NCBI GenBank assembly: GCA_934635045.1
Contig: CAKTZA010000007.1
Location: 24,886 to 88,885 of the forward strand
Direction: 5' to 3'
Source of the DNA: an uncultured Kiritimatiellota bacterium
GTDB lineage: Bacteria > Verrucomicrobiota > Kiritimatiellia > RFP12 > UBA1067
DNA: 64,000 nt
Positions 9,101 to 17,037 of the stretch are shown here, piece after piece. A program made the translations under genes and the position numbers. The notes under the pieces were generated by a model. It saw nothing but the letters and a program-made list of their open reading frames with translations. It made no database searches and was not told the DNA's origin. Each line of letters opens with the position of its first letter. The first letter of the stretch is position 1.

Positions 9101-10159
9101 GTCACGCTGCCGGTCGCGCCGTCGATCCGCACGGCCACGTCGTGCTACGGCTCCAGTCTGATGGGCGACGCGATTCCGCGCTTCAAGGACTGGATCCTCG
9201 ACGAATACCGCCTTAACCCGATGAGCATCTACGCGACGGAGCCGCCGTCCGTCGAGGAATGCCGCGAGAAGGTGGCGCGCGGCATGAACAGCATCCCGGT
9301 CCTCTACATGCCCAATCCGATCGACAGCCAGTTCGAGTGGCGGGGACGAAAGAAGGGCTTCAAGAAGCCCGCCGACTACTGGAAGGCGCTTTCAGACGAG
9401 GAAAGGGCGCACTATCCGCCGGAAGAGGTCGCGGCCGTCCTCGCGAAGCTGCGCGCGGCGATTCCCGCGTTCAAGGCCGCCGGGCTCTTCAAGTACGTCT
9501 GCTCCTATTCCTTCGACGAGTACGCGGCCTCCTACGTCCCGGCGATCGGCGAACTGACGCGCGCGGTCAAGGCGGAATTCCCGGATCTCCGCATCGACTC
9601 GACCGCCGTGCCGTCCGAAGACCCCCGTACGCTCGGAATGATCGAAGGATGGATTCCCACGACTGACGCCTACGACTTCAAGACCGCGGAGAGGTTCCGC
9701 CGCCAGTACGGCAACCAGGTGTGGTACTACACGATCTACATGACGATCGACATGGATTCGCTCGCCTCCGTACGTGCGGAACTGGGAACAAGGGCCTTCG
9801 CCCAGCGCGTGGACGGCTGGCTCGTCTGGACCGTCAGCCGCTGGCAAAGCTCCAACGAGAAACCCATCGCATCGGCCGGCGCGACCGGTTGGAATCCGGA
9901 GAGCTTCCCGGGCCTGAACGGCGGCGGCAGCTATTTCTGCATGGGGCCGAACGGCCGATTCCTGCCGACCCTGCGCGCGGAGGCCATTCGCGACGGCATT
10001 GAAGACCACTGCCTCTTCTCCCTGCTGAAGACGGCGGACAATCCACGCGCCAAGGCTTTTCTCGCGGAGCTCGACCCGACGCGCAGGACGTATGACGCGG
10101 CAACGCAGCGGCGACTTCGCCGCCGCGCGTTCGAGATTCTGGATACTGCGGCAAAGTGA
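6083..10159 (+). CDS. Secreted multidomain glycoside hydrolase: CBM-like + GH-A-like barrel + GH123/DUF4091-like barrel
   Basis: The 1358-residue protein has two apparent catalytic regions. After a signal peptide (LLALSLAAASMASGEA) comes a jelly-roll, carbohydrate-binding-like domain (about 38-195). From about 297 (RRRVQIDD) a TIM barrel begins, with the candidate acid/base in AWYIGDEIG (near 391) and barrel phrases GLYCYP, VIGLDPYP and GGANGLFSFRY. The C-terminal part from about 1010 resembles DUF4091/GH123, with the Asp-Glu pair of SFDEY near 1142 that in GH123 serves substrate-assisted catalysis. Likely work is removal of decorated sugars from a complex glycan; specificity is not readable. 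The start was chosen from the -10 position and the AAGGAA site. An 18-bp tandem duplication at the very start supplies a second possible ATG at 6101. Confidence 0.8.
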   Translation: MHGLNHMHGLNHTFNRTSGALLALSLAAASMASGEAITIRNPTFDVGGDSADAAAWALSNCFRLEKNGGHNGSGGLVWSSAGPSAKLASAVQDVTGLRKGNTVRLSALVKTEGLKFEGYGAHVTLEMYDTEGKWIAALYSRAEGKPKDGDWALRTISGVLPSNIGRTRLAIHVAQGTVGHFAVDNVTVERVEAKPVSFVVSSAYRDTAVGGKISFHAALDTPPEAVGQAKAVFVWQDAQGVRRRTPADEQTDDAASVTLDVGKFAKGPQKVGCGLYVGDRRIGAAAVDFTRVEAMPRRRVQIDDSKRCLVDGKPFFPIGLYCYPSAGNLESLTNTPFNAVVHYIMPDRKLLSTFERLGLKTCSAFDRKLPEAELRRKIMEIRESPALLAWYIGDEIGADRLPEQSRLYGLARELDPDHPCYLVQDRLYDLRGFLPTTDVIGLDPYPVPEKPLRTVTDFMRGGRDKMFGVCANWSVPQTFDWSWYGRPKEKNRFPNERELRSMLWQHIAGGANGLFSFRYHAVTSDTWQVVLKTHREVADRTGILLSAEPCPAVAASDEALACRAWKKDGALYVIACNVLDRPLSADVTMSDGSWRAVSADFGPLPKGGGRAFAFELPALGVSFVRLEPAARAAADPFVHEIDLKAVGLSTGCHGRFERTDDGVRIILPRYDGRSENQRWPAVNFDLPEDCSAFDRLEYGMFARKGDSFSITLRDRCGHGDFEHKSADAEQKQLPVYAADFTVRGQFDFTKMKNFTVYRSHPGDDAEFLMKRLRLVSTVPERAARLAEAFESIGRASEAASLRDLPARVRRGELTAREACSELARMQADFTVARLADIRARSSAAHPGAAFAVAELDDLERVRPENDPLTAAFDVGGARLDLARREREGLQVLVFSPADRALTNVMIRAGVFRDAAGRSLPAVEAAPIGRVTIKSTKGPAHLLGEHFDPICDFTNAVAEVGANRIEAFHVRFRALPDTPPGTYRGVVTVAADAAGRAEVPVTVVVHDVTLPVAPSIRTATSCYGSSLMGDAIPRFKDWILDEYRLNPMSIYATEPPSVEECREKVARGMNSIPVLYMPNPIDSQFEWRGRKKGFKKPADYWKALSDEERAHYPPEEVAAVLAKLRAAIPAFKAAGLFKYVCSYSFDEYAASYVPAIGELTRAVKAEFPDLRIDSTAVPSEDPRTLGMIEGWIPTTDAYDFKTAERFRRQYGNQVWYYTIYMTIDMDSLASVRAELGTRAFAQRVDGWLVWTVSRWQSSNEKPIASAGATGWNPESFPGLNGGGSYFCMGPNGRFLPTLRAEAIRDGIEDHCLFSLLKTADNPRAKAFLAELDPTRRTYDAATQRRLRRRAFEILDTAAK

Positions 10160-10182
10160 CAACCTGAAAAGGATATACTGCA

Positions 10183-13100
10183 ATGAAAAAATTGCTCCTT
10201 ACGCTTACCCTTGCATCTGCCGGCGTCGTTCTGGAGGCGGAACCGGTGAACTACTGGAACGTCACGCGCTTCGGCGACGTCTGGGCGGAGGGCAGCCTCA
10301 AGCTCGATGACGGCTCGACGGCCGCGTGGACGAACGGCAACTGGCTGATCGCCGGATCGAGAGACTACCCGTCGGCGATTGGCGATGGCGACTACCGCAA
10401 CCTCGCCATCGGTTCGGACGTCTCGGCCCATGGCGTCAAGTACAAGTCCGGCGGCGGCAGGTGGGAGGGCGCGGGCGTCCTGTCGATCGGCGCGGGCGGC
10501 TACGATGCCTCGTCGTCGTGGGACGAGTCGCACACGTTCAAGATGGCCGGCGTCCGGCTGGAGGCGTCCCAGCGCTGGTACCATCCGTGCGGCGTGGTCG
10601 TCGCGTGTCCCGTCTCGGCGGCGGCGGGCACCGTCTGGACGTTGACGTCGGACCAGGGCGGCGGTCAGGGCCGCAACGGCATCCGCTTCACGGGTGCGAG
10701 CGACCTGACGGGGGTGACGGCCGTCCTGCAGGACCGCGAGCGCCTCTCGCTGGCGACGGCGGAGGCAACGCTGAAGGCGGACGTGCTGCGGCTGGAGGGG
10801 GCGAACGTCAAGCTCTACTACAAGGAGGCGTCCGGCAACACGCTCGACCGCCGGTATGCGAAGGTGCTGGAACTCGCTGATGGTGCGGTTGCGGCCTTTA
10901 CGGCCGTTGAATCTGCGGACAACATGCAGTCGGACTATCGGACGTGGCTGACGAACACCGTCTACGACCTTGACGCGATTCGCGTCGTCTCCGGCTCGGT
11001 CGCGCTCGGCGACGGATACGCCTATGCTGTAAAAGAAGGCGCGACGCTGCCGGTGGACGTTGCCGGAGGCGCGACGCTCACCGTCGCGTCGGCGCCGACG
11101 GACGGGCGGCTGTCCGTGACGGGCGCGGGGGCGCTCGTCCTTTCGTCCGACCTGCTGCCGTCCGTCGACCTGACGGCTTTCGGGGGCACGGTGCGCCTGT
11201 GGCTGACGGGCAGGGTCGCGTCGCTTGCCGCGACGTTCGGCACGTCCGATCTCGTGCTGGCGGACAGCGTCGTGCGCATCGACGACGTTTCGGGATATGC
11301 GGGGACGCTCACGCTGGAGGGCACGACGCGCGTCGCGCTGCCGCGCACGGCGGACTGGCCGGAGGGAATGACGGTTGTCGCGTCCGACGGGTCTGTCGTC
11401 TACCTGCCGGCCGGGGAACCCGTTGACGCGACGAGGATCACGGGCGCATACAAGGCCGTGGGCCGTGGATACGCCGCCGAACAGCCGTCCGTCACGGTCG
11501 CGAGTAGAGAGGAGCTGGTGGTCTGCGGCGACGGCTTTGCGGCCGGGACGACATTGACCCTCGCGGGCGGCACGCTGACGCTGCCGTTCGACGTGACGCT
11601 GGCCGCGTCGGTTCGTGTCGCGGCGAATTCCACCGTTTCCGTCGGTGGCTGCGCGACCGCCACGGCGTCCGGCGACTGGGTGTGGCAGACCGCATCGTCC
11701 CTGACCGTATCGAACGAGAACCGGACGGTCGGCTCCCGCGTCTGCAACGGCAGACTGGTCTTTTCCGGCGAGGGTATCGTGGAGAATGGGGCTTACAGGG
11801 TCACGTCAATCCTTCATAAAGGCGGAGACATTGTGTTTGCCGGCGAAACGTGCAAATGGCATTTCGCGGCGCCCTGCTGCATCGATCTCGGTATCGGCGG
11901 ACGCTACATCGGCATCTTGGATGGCGCACAGGTCGTTTTCGAGACGTTGCCCGAATACGGCTGGCAGTACTTGCAGGGCCTGACGCTGGGCGGAAACGCA
12001 TCTGACCAGGCTTGTCTTGAAGTTGGTTCGGGCAGTCTGCTCGAATTCGGCGAGCATCGTCCGCTGATACTCGGTTCGGGGAACTGGCGTTGTGTTGTCA
12101 CGATCAAGGTGAGTGGCGGCCTGTTGCGCTTTGTGGGGCCGCAGGGAAGCTTTCAGACCGGTGGACATGAGGCGGTATCCCTGACGGACACAGGGTCGGA
12201 CCGCTCGCCGAGGGTGAACGTCGCGGTGACGGACGGCGGCGTCATCGAGACGGACCGCGTGCTCGCGGCAAATCCCGTCTCGCATCGGGTGGACGGCGAC
12301 GGCTTCGTCGCGGGCCTCTTCCTGACATTGGACGGCGGCACGTACAAGGCGGGGACTGGGTTCGGCGTGTCGCCGCAGACGCCGAACGCCAACACGCAGA
12401 AGAGCCGCAACGCGCTGTTCTGCGCGGTCGACAGGAACAACGTCGATTACCCGGCGGCCACGCTGGACTACACGGCCGAGATCCTGGTCACGGTCGGTCC
12501 TAAGGGCGGCACCTTCGACATCTCGGATGCGCAGGCCGGCGTGACGTCCGTCACGAACGCGATCGTCGGCGCGCCTGTTCCGTCGGCGACGATTGACGGG
12601 GGCTTCGTGCCGACGCGCGGGCCGCAGTGGACGCTGGATGGGTGCCTGACTGTCAGGGGACGTGGCGACCAGGAATTCGTCGTCAACGGACTCGATGCGG
12701 CGGCGTTGAAGAAACTGCGCGCGGACGGTGTGCTGGTAAAAGTCCTTTCGGACAGCGCGGCGGCGCTGGACGAGCTGACGCTCGGGACGCCGGCCGGCGG
12801 ACTGGTCGTCGAGACGGCCGCGGCCGAATCGTCGGGGCGTGCCGTCTCGATTGCCGCGCTGACCGTCGCGGACGGCGGCGTCTTTGATGCGTCGCGCTTT
12901 GACACGACTCGCACGACCGTGCAGGATCTTTCCTTTGGCTCGGGCGCGACGCTGTACGTGCGCGGCAATCCTGTCGTCAGGCTTCCGGTGACGGGCACGG
13001 CGACATTGGCGGCCGACATGGGATTCTTTGTCGCCCCCGGTGCGCCACAGGCCGCGACGGTTCTGTCAGCCGCCGCCGTGACGGCGCCTGCCGTCGGCGT

Positions 13101-13200
13101 GTCGTGGACGCGTCGCGACGGTTCGCGTCGGCGGATGTTCAAGGTCGGCCCGACGACGCTGGACATGACGGGTGACGGCATCGTGCTGGTCGTGCGCTGA
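10183..13200 (+). CDS. Secreted beta-helix/autotransporter-repeat-like surface protein with GIVLVVR C-terminus
   Basis: The product is 1005 residues long, with a clear signal peptide (MKKLLLTLTLASAGVVLEA). The rest is rich in Gly, Thr, Val, Ala and Asp, in short strand-turn units such as GGTLTLPFDVTL, SLTVSNENRTVG and GGATLTVAS. This resembles the autotransporter-associated beta-strand repeat proteins that are abundant in PVC bacteria. No enzyme motif and no C-terminal barrel were seen. It ends TGDGIVLVVR, sharing the pattern G-phi4-V-R with two other surface proteins in the window. It begins 23 bp after the glycosidase with its own AAAAGGA site, so the two are probably co-transcribed and it may be a surface adhesin or scaffold for the glycan. 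A TATACT close to the start could be an extra promoter. Confidence 0.75.
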   Translation: MKKLLLTLTLASAGVVLEAEPVNYWNVTRFGDVWAEGSLKLDDGSTAAWTNGNWLIAGSRDYPSAIGDGDYRNLAIGSDVSAHGVKYKSGGGRWEGAGVLSIGAGGYDASSSWDESHTFKMAGVRLEASQRWYHPCGVVVACPVSAAAGTVWTLTSDQGGGQGRNGIRFTGASDLTGVTAVLQDRERLSLATAEATLKADVLRLEGANVKLYYKEASGNTLDRRYAKVLELADGAVAAFTAVESADNMQSDYRTWLTNTVYDLDAIRVVSGSVALGDGYAYAVKEGATLPVDVAGGATLTVASAPTDGRLSVTGAGALVLSSDLLPSVDLTAFGGTVRLWLTGRVASLAATFGTSDLVLADSVVRIDDVSGYAGTLTLEGTTRVALPRTADWPEGMTVVASDGSVVYLPAGEPVDATRITGAYKAVGRGYAAEQPSVTVASREELVVCGDGFAAGTTLTLAGGTLTLPFDVTLAASVRVAANSTVSVGGCATATASGDWVWQTASSLTVSNENRTVGSRVCNGRLVFSGEGIVENGAYRVTSILHKGGDIVFAGETCKWHFAAPCCIDLGIGGRYIGILDGAQVVFETLPEYGWQYLQGLTLGGNASDQACLEVGSGSLLEFGEHRPLILGSGNWRCVVTIKVSGGLLRFVGPQGSFQTGGHEAVSLTDTGSDRSPRVNVAVTDGGVIETDRVLAANPVSHRVDGDGFVAGLFLTLDGGTYKAGTGFGVSPQTPNANTQKSRNALFCAVDRNNVDYPAATLDYTAEILVTVGPKGGTFDISDAQAGVTSVTNAIVGAPVPSATIDGGFVPTRGPQWTLDGCLTVRGRGDQEFVVNGLDAAALKKLRADGVLVKVLSDSAAALDELTLGTPAGGLVVETAAAESSGRAVSIAALTVADGGVFDASRFDTTRTTVQDLSFGSGATLYVRGNPVVRLPVTGTATLAADMGFFVAPGAPQAATVLSAAAVTAPAVGVSWTRRDGSRRRMFKVGPTTLDMTGDGIVLVVR

Positions 13201-13264
13201 GATCACGGAGGACGTGCCCCTGCGAAGAACAGCATCAAGGGCCAACATCGGGTTCGTGAAAGTT

Positions 13265-13272
13265 GGTATAAT
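13265..13272 (+). promoter_or_regulatory. Extended -10 (TGGTATAAT) of the toxin-like operon
   Basis: The box is followed by only 6 nt (ACGCCC) before the ATG, so the transcript should begin at the start codon. No -35 match is evident and no Shine-Dalgarno site precedes the gene. Confidence 0.65.
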
Positions 13273-13278
13273 ACGCCC

Positions 13279-13962
13279 ATGAAGCCAACTGTTAGTGATG
13301 CGGAGGTCTTGGGGGCAAAGACCCTTTACCACGGCTCGAAGTCCGGGCTCGTAGGCCCGATTCGTCCGGCAAGCCGTGATTGCTGTGATTTCGGTTCGGG
13401 GTTCTACATGGGGGACAGTCCGCTGCAGCCGCAGACGCTGATCTGCCGAATGGAGCGGCCTTGGTTCTATACGCTTGCGTTTGACATGAACGGGCTTGCC
13501 GTCTCGGCGTTTTCGAGCGTCAGGGAGTGGGCCTTGTTCATCGCGTACAATCGCGGAGCGATGGCCGGTTACGCAGGAACGCCGCTGGAGGCTCGCATGA
13601 AGGCGATTGTCGCGGGGAAGGACGTCTTGTTCGGACGGATTGCCAATGATCGCGTGTTTTATGCCGCGCAGCGCTTCTTTGAAGGTGACATCACGCTTGA
13701 AGCGCTTGCCGATGTGCTCAAGGCGTTGAACTACGGGAACCAGTATGTGGCCCTTACGGATCGCGCCTGTTCACGTGTCGACATCCGTTCGGCCCGCGTC
13801 CTGTCCGCTGCGGAATGCGACAGCCTGCGCCAGAAGAGCGAACGGCAGCGTGCCCATGCCGAGAATCAGACGAACGAGATCCTCAGGGCGCATCGCCACC
13901 AGGACGGAACGTTCTTTGACGAGATCTGCGAGCGGCTGGCGGCAGGGGAGGAAAAACTGTGA
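13279..13962 (+). CDS. DUF3990-like, ADP-ribosyltransferase-fold protein (putative toxin)
   Basis: This 227-residue protein has the N-terminal signature of DUF3990 proteins: LYHGSKSG followed about 20 residues later by DFGSGFYMG, the pattern of an ART-fold NAD-binding pocket. The rest is helical, with an acidic/basic tail (RQRAHAENQTNEIL). DUF3990 genes commonly sit next to small partner genes in toxin-antitoxin-like pairs, and here the next gene overlaps by 4 bp (GTGA). No signal peptide is present, so it acts in the cytoplasm. The base composition is lower in GC at third positions than in flanking genes, which hints at recent acquisition. Expression is probably from a leaderless mRNA. Whether it ADP-ribosylates a target is inference. 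Confidence 0.62.
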   Translation: MKPTVSDAEVLGAKTLYHGSKSGLVGPIRPASRDCCDFGSGFYMGDSPLQPQTLICRMERPWFYTLAFDMNGLAVSAFSSVREWALFIAYNRGAMAGYAGTPLEARMKAIVAGKDVLFGRIANDRVFYAAQRFFEGDITLEALADVLKALNYGNQYVALTDRACSRVDIRSARVLSAAECDSLRQKSERQRAHAENQTNEILRAHRHQDGTFFDEICERLAAGEEKL

Positions 13963-14402
13963 AGCTGGGCTCTCTTCAGCTGCTCCTTTGCGAACTGCAG
14001 GCGAAGCTCTTCGAGAGCCTCGTCCGCCGTCAGGTCGATGCCAAGGCGTTCATCCGCGCTTTCATGAATTCAAGGGCCGCCGAGGGACTGGATGCCGATT
14101 ACGATCGGATGCAGTGGGTGGGGGTGGAGTACATCTTCCAGGATGTCATGGAAGAGTTTTCCCTGAAGTCCGACCCGAAATGTCCGCGCTATAACACGGA
14201 GGCGCTGTTTTACGCGGGGTGGATCTATCGCTACTGGCACTACAAGACGGGCGAATCCTCGCGGGAGATCTATCGTCAGGCGGATGAGAACAAGATTCTC
14301 CAGTCCTATGGGCTTCACATCGAGTCGAACGACCTGGCCGTCGAAGACTTGAAGGCGGCAAGTTCGCCTGCGGAAAGTTCTCATCTGCCGAATATGCCAT
14401 AA
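13959..14402 (+). CDS. Small helical protein, putative antitoxin partner of the DUF3990-like protein
   Basis: A GTG start overlaps the upstream stop by four bases, so the 147-residue product should be translationally coupled. Its core (YDRMQWVGVEYIF and AGWIYRYWHYKTGESSREIY) and a distal stretch (ILQSYGLHIESNDLAVEDL) resemble in pattern the short DUF3791-like partners of DUF3990 genes, notably the 'I..Y...H......A.EDL' ending. No DNA-binding helix-turn-helix is evident, so if it is an antitoxin it would neutralise by direct binding. It could instead be an unrelated accessory subunit. GC content is again lower than in the neighbours. Confidence 0.5.
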   Translation: MKLGSLQLLLCELQAKLFESLVRRQVDAKAFIRAFMNSRAAEGLDADYDRMQWVGVEYIFQDVMEEFSLKSDPKCPRYNTEALFYAGWIYRYWHYKTGESSREIYRQADENKILQSYGLHIESNDLAVEDLKAASSPAESSHLPNMP

Positions 14403-14403
14403 T
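14396..14403 (+). promoter_or_regulatory. Extended -10 (TGCCATAAT) of the GH31 gene
   Basis: The box overlaps the upstream stop codon and a first ATG (14402). Seven nt separate it from the ATG at 14411, which fits a leaderless start there. Confidence 0.5.
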
Positions 14404-14410
14404 GCACGAC

Positions 14411-16075
14411 ATGAACGACTTTAACAGAAATCTTCTCTTCGCCGCCTTGGCGGTTGGGCTGCTGGGGCGACTCGGCGCGGACACGCTGACTGTGCCTCTG
14501 CTTGAAAATGAGCATTGGTGGGGCGGGCACACCTTCATGGGGCGCGACATGCCCTATTCGGGCGAGAAGCCGTTCTCGGACACGCTGATCGGCAACAACG
14601 CGCAGAACCAGACGGAAGGGCTGCTCCTGTCGTCCAAGGGCCGCTGGGTCTGGAACGAGGAGCCGTTCGCGTTCGCGTTCTCGAACGGCGTGCTGCGGGC
14701 GACGGACACCGGGCGTGGGCTCTTCCAGACGGGCGAGGCGGCGGAGCGGACGCTGCGGGGGGCGTTTCGCGCGGCTTCGGCGCGCTTCTTCCCGCCGTCC
14801 GGCCAGATGCCCGACCCGCTCTTTTTCACGGCGCCGCAGTGGAACACGTGGGTGGAGCTGACCTATGACCAGAACCAGGCGGACATCCTCGCCTACGCGC
14901 GGGCGGTCGTCGCCAACGGCTTCAGCCCCGGCGTGCTCATGGTCGACGACACGTGGCAGCACGGCTATGGGGTCTGGGAATTCAACAGGGCGCGCTTCCC
15001 CGACGCCAGGGCGATGTGCGACGAGCTCCATGCGCTCGGCTTCAAGGTGATGCTGTGGGTCTGCCCGTATGTCGGGCTCGACACGTGGGAGCTGCGCGAG
15101 GAGCTGCTGAAGACGGAGCCGAAGGGCGTCCTCATGGACGCGTCCGGCACGGTCCCCGCCGTGTTCCGGTGGTGGAACGGCTGGTCGGCGTGCGTCGACT
15201 TCTCGAGCGCGACGGGGCGGGGCTGGTTCAAGGCGAAGCTTGACCGCCTTCAGGAGGCCTACGGCATTGACGGCTTCAAGTTCGACGCGGGCGACATGGC
15301 GGCCTACGGCATGGTGGATTTCAGGGCGGCGACGCCCGAGGGCGCGACGGCGCACGGGCAGTCAAGGCTCTACGGGGGAATCGGCCTCGCCTATCCGCTG
15401 AACGAGTACCGCACGGTCTGGCAGCTCGCCGGGCAGCCGCTCGCCCAGCGGCTTCAGGACAAGGGCAACGACTGGGAGTCCCTGCGGCAGTGCGTGACGG
15501 ACATTCTGGCGTGCGGCGTCATGGGCTATTCGTTCTGCTGCCCTGACATGGTCGGCGGCGGCGTGTGGACGCTCTATCGCGGCAAGAGCCTCGCCAAGGC
15601 GGACTTCCGCGCCGTCGTGCGCTCAGCCCAGATGCAGGCGCTGATGCCGATGATGCAGTTCTCGCTCGCGCCGTGGCGCGTGCTGTCCGCGCCGAAGGAT
15701 CGGCCGCTTCTCGAGGCGATCCGCAAGGCGGTCGCCGTCCGCGCGCGCTTCACGCCGCGCATCCTCGACCTGGCCCGGAAGTCGGCGAAGACGGGCGAGC
15801 CGATCGCCGCGCACATGGCGTACGCCTTCTCGGGACAGGGCTACGAGAAGGTCAACGACCAGTGGGCCCTGGGCGAGGACGTGATCGTCGCGCCCGTTCT
15901 CTCGGCGGACAGCGCCCGCGCAGTCCTCCTGCCGGAGGGAGCCTGGCGCGACGACCTCGGCGCGACGCACAGGGGCCCGACGCGCCTTGAGCTGAAGGCC
16001 GTGCCGCTGGATCGTCTGCCGTTCTACGAGCGCGTGCGCGACAGTGCCGAGGGACAGGCCCCATTGGTGGAGTAA
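14411..16075 (+). CDS. Secreted GH31-family glycoside hydrolase (alpha-glucosidase/alpha-galactosidase-like)
   Basis: The product has 554 residues, with a signal peptide (NLLFAALAVGLLGRLGADT). The TIM barrel shows GH31 landmarks: GVLMVDDTWQHGYGVWEF, the nucleophile strand GIDGFKFDAGD (Asp near 292) and the acid/base strand GYSFCCPDMVGGG (Asp near 379), then the MPMMQFSLAPW and EDVIVAPVL regions. It lacks the long N-terminal beta-sandwich and extra C-terminal domains of many GH31 enzymes, so it is a compact form. It retains alpha-linked hexoses with net retention in known members; the substrate here is not determinable. An upstream in-frame ATG overlaps the promoter and was rejected. It stands alone as a transcription unit. 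Confidence 0.85.
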   Translation: MNDFNRNLLFAALAVGLLGRLGADTLTVPLLENEHWWGGHTFMGRDMPYSGEKPFSDTLIGNNAQNQTEGLLLSSKGRWVWNEEPFAFAFSNGVLRATDTGRGLFQTGEAAERTLRGAFRAASARFFPPSGQMPDPLFFTAPQWNTWVELTYDQNQADILAYARAVVANGFSPGVLMVDDTWQHGYGVWEFNRARFPDARAMCDELHALGFKVMLWVCPYVGLDTWELREELLKTEPKGVLMDASGTVPAVFRWWNGWSACVDFSSATGRGWFKAKLDRLQEAYGIDGFKFDAGDMAAYGMVDFRAATPEGATAHGQSRLYGGIGLAYPLNEYRTVWQLAGQPLAQRLQDKGNDWESLRQCVTDILACGVMGYSFCCPDMVGGGVWTLYRGKSLAKADFRAVVRSAQMQALMPMMQFSLAPWRVLSAPKDRPLLEAIRKAVAVRARFTPRILDLARKSAKTGEPIAAHMAYAFSGQGYEKVNDQWALGEDVIVAPVLSADSARAVLLPEGAWRDDLGATHRGPTRLELKAVPLDRLPFYERVRDSAEGQAPLVE

Positions 16076-16117
16076 GCGTGGCGGGGTTCCGCGCGTGAAC
16101 CTGATCCGGGCAGATAT

Positions 16118-16125
16118 GCTATAAT
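16118..16125 (+). promoter_or_regulatory. Extended -10 (TGCTATAAT) of the CvpA-like/sigma operon
   Basis: Seven nt separate the box from ATG 16133; an in-frame ATG at 16124 overlaps the box and so cannot initiate this transcript. Confidence 0.65.
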
Positions 16126-16132
16126 GTGCGGC

Positions 16133-16549
16133 ATGAACTTCCTTCCTGCTGATTACGTCATTCTTGGCGTCGCGGCTGTCGCTGCGGTCTTCGGACTGAT
16201 TGGCGGGTTTTCCGGCGCGCTCGCGTTCCTCGCGGGGACGGTCGGCGCGGCGGTCGCCGGGCGGCTCGCCTGGTACGCCTCGCTGGACTGGTTTGACGCG
16301 TCCTGGGCGCGCGCCCTCGCGTCGCTCGCGCTTGCGCTCGTCGCGTTCGGCCTCGCGCGCAAGATCGTCCGGCTGGTCGTCCACAATATCCTCGCGCAGC
16401 CGGGGGACGCGATTTTCGGGTTCTTCGTCGCCGCCGCGAGCGGATTCGCCCTCGCGCTGACGGCGGCCTACCTGCTCGTCCTCTCGAACCTCTGGCCGGT
16501 CGAGTCCACCTTGCTCGACTGGGCGCTGGCGCTCGTGGGGGCCGTATGA
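16133..16549 (+). CDS. CvpA-like integral membrane protein
   Basis: The product has 138 residues, almost all of it in four predicted membrane helices separated by short loops. The first helix pair (DYVILGVAAVAAVFGLIGG, then SGALAFLAGTVGAAVAG) matches the layout of the CvpA/colicin V production family, in which a Gly-rich first hairpin precedes two further helices. CvpA proteins are small inner-membrane proteins linked to envelope homeostasis; the biochemical role is unclear. It overlaps the sigma-factor gene by 4 bp (ATGA), so the two are translated together. This suggests that the sigma factor answers an envelope signal (inference). Confidence 0.62.
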   Translation: MNFLPADYVILGVAAVAAVFGLIGGFSGALAFLAGTVGAAVAGRLAWYASLDWFDASWARALASLALALVAFGLARKIVRLVVHNILAQPGDAIFGFFVAAASGFALALTAAYLLVLSNLWPVESTLLDWALALVGAV

Positions 16550-17037
16550 CGGACGGGGCGGAGCTGCTGGACGAGGCCCGGAAATTCGAGAAGAATCTTC
16601 TGAACTTTTTCTGCCGCCAGGGCGTTTCTCCCTTTGAAGGCGAGGATCTCGTCCAGGAGACGTATCTGCGGCTGTGGAACTACCGCCGCGAATACAAGCC
16701 GACGGCGAAGCTCTCGACCTTCCTCTTCGTGCTCGCGCGGCAAGTCCGCATCGACGCCCTGCGGCGTCAGACGCGCCGCGAGAACCGCGAGGAGAGCTGG
16801 GGGAAGGAGCAGCCGACGCCGGCGACGCCGCGCGCGCCGGGGGCGCGCGAAGACGTCCGTTGGGCGCTCGCGCAGCTGACCGACCCCTTGCGGGAGGTGG
16901 TGGAACTCGGAGTCTTTCAGGAACTCCCCTACGTCGAGATCGGCGAGATCCTGGGGATTCCGGTCGGAACCGTGAAGTCGCGGATGTCGAACGCGCTGAA
17001 GAAACTGAAGGAGATATTCGATGACAAGAGATCTTGA
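16546..17037 (+). CDS. ECF-type RNA polymerase sigma factor
   Basis: The 163-residue protein has the two expected domains. Region 2 (about 20-85) contains FEGEDLVQETYLRLWNYR and STFLFVLARQVRIDALR, the core-binding and -10 recognition helices. Region 4 (about 105-160) contains LTDPLREVVELGVFQELPY and the helix-turn-helix EIGEILGIPVGTVKSRMSNA. A Glu/Pro-rich linker joins them. Such factors direct polymerase to a small regulon, usually under an anti-sigma factor encoded next to them, and the next gene fits that role. The 4-bp overlap upstream and 17-bp overlap downstream make a compact three-gene unit. Confidence 0.9.
   Translation: MTDGAELLDEARKFEKNLLNFFCRQGVSPFEGEDLVQETYLRLWNYRREYKPTAKLSTFLFVLARQVRIDALRRQTRRENREESWGKEQPTPATPRAPGAREDVRWALAQLTDPLREVVELGVFQELPYVEIGEILGIPVGTVKSRMSNALKKLKEIFDDKRS

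Noticed and set aside
13201..13278. Possible riboswitch or structured leader before the toxin-like operon
   Set aside because: The promoter sits 6 nt before the ATG, so this stretch is upstream of transcription; no conserved fold was seen.
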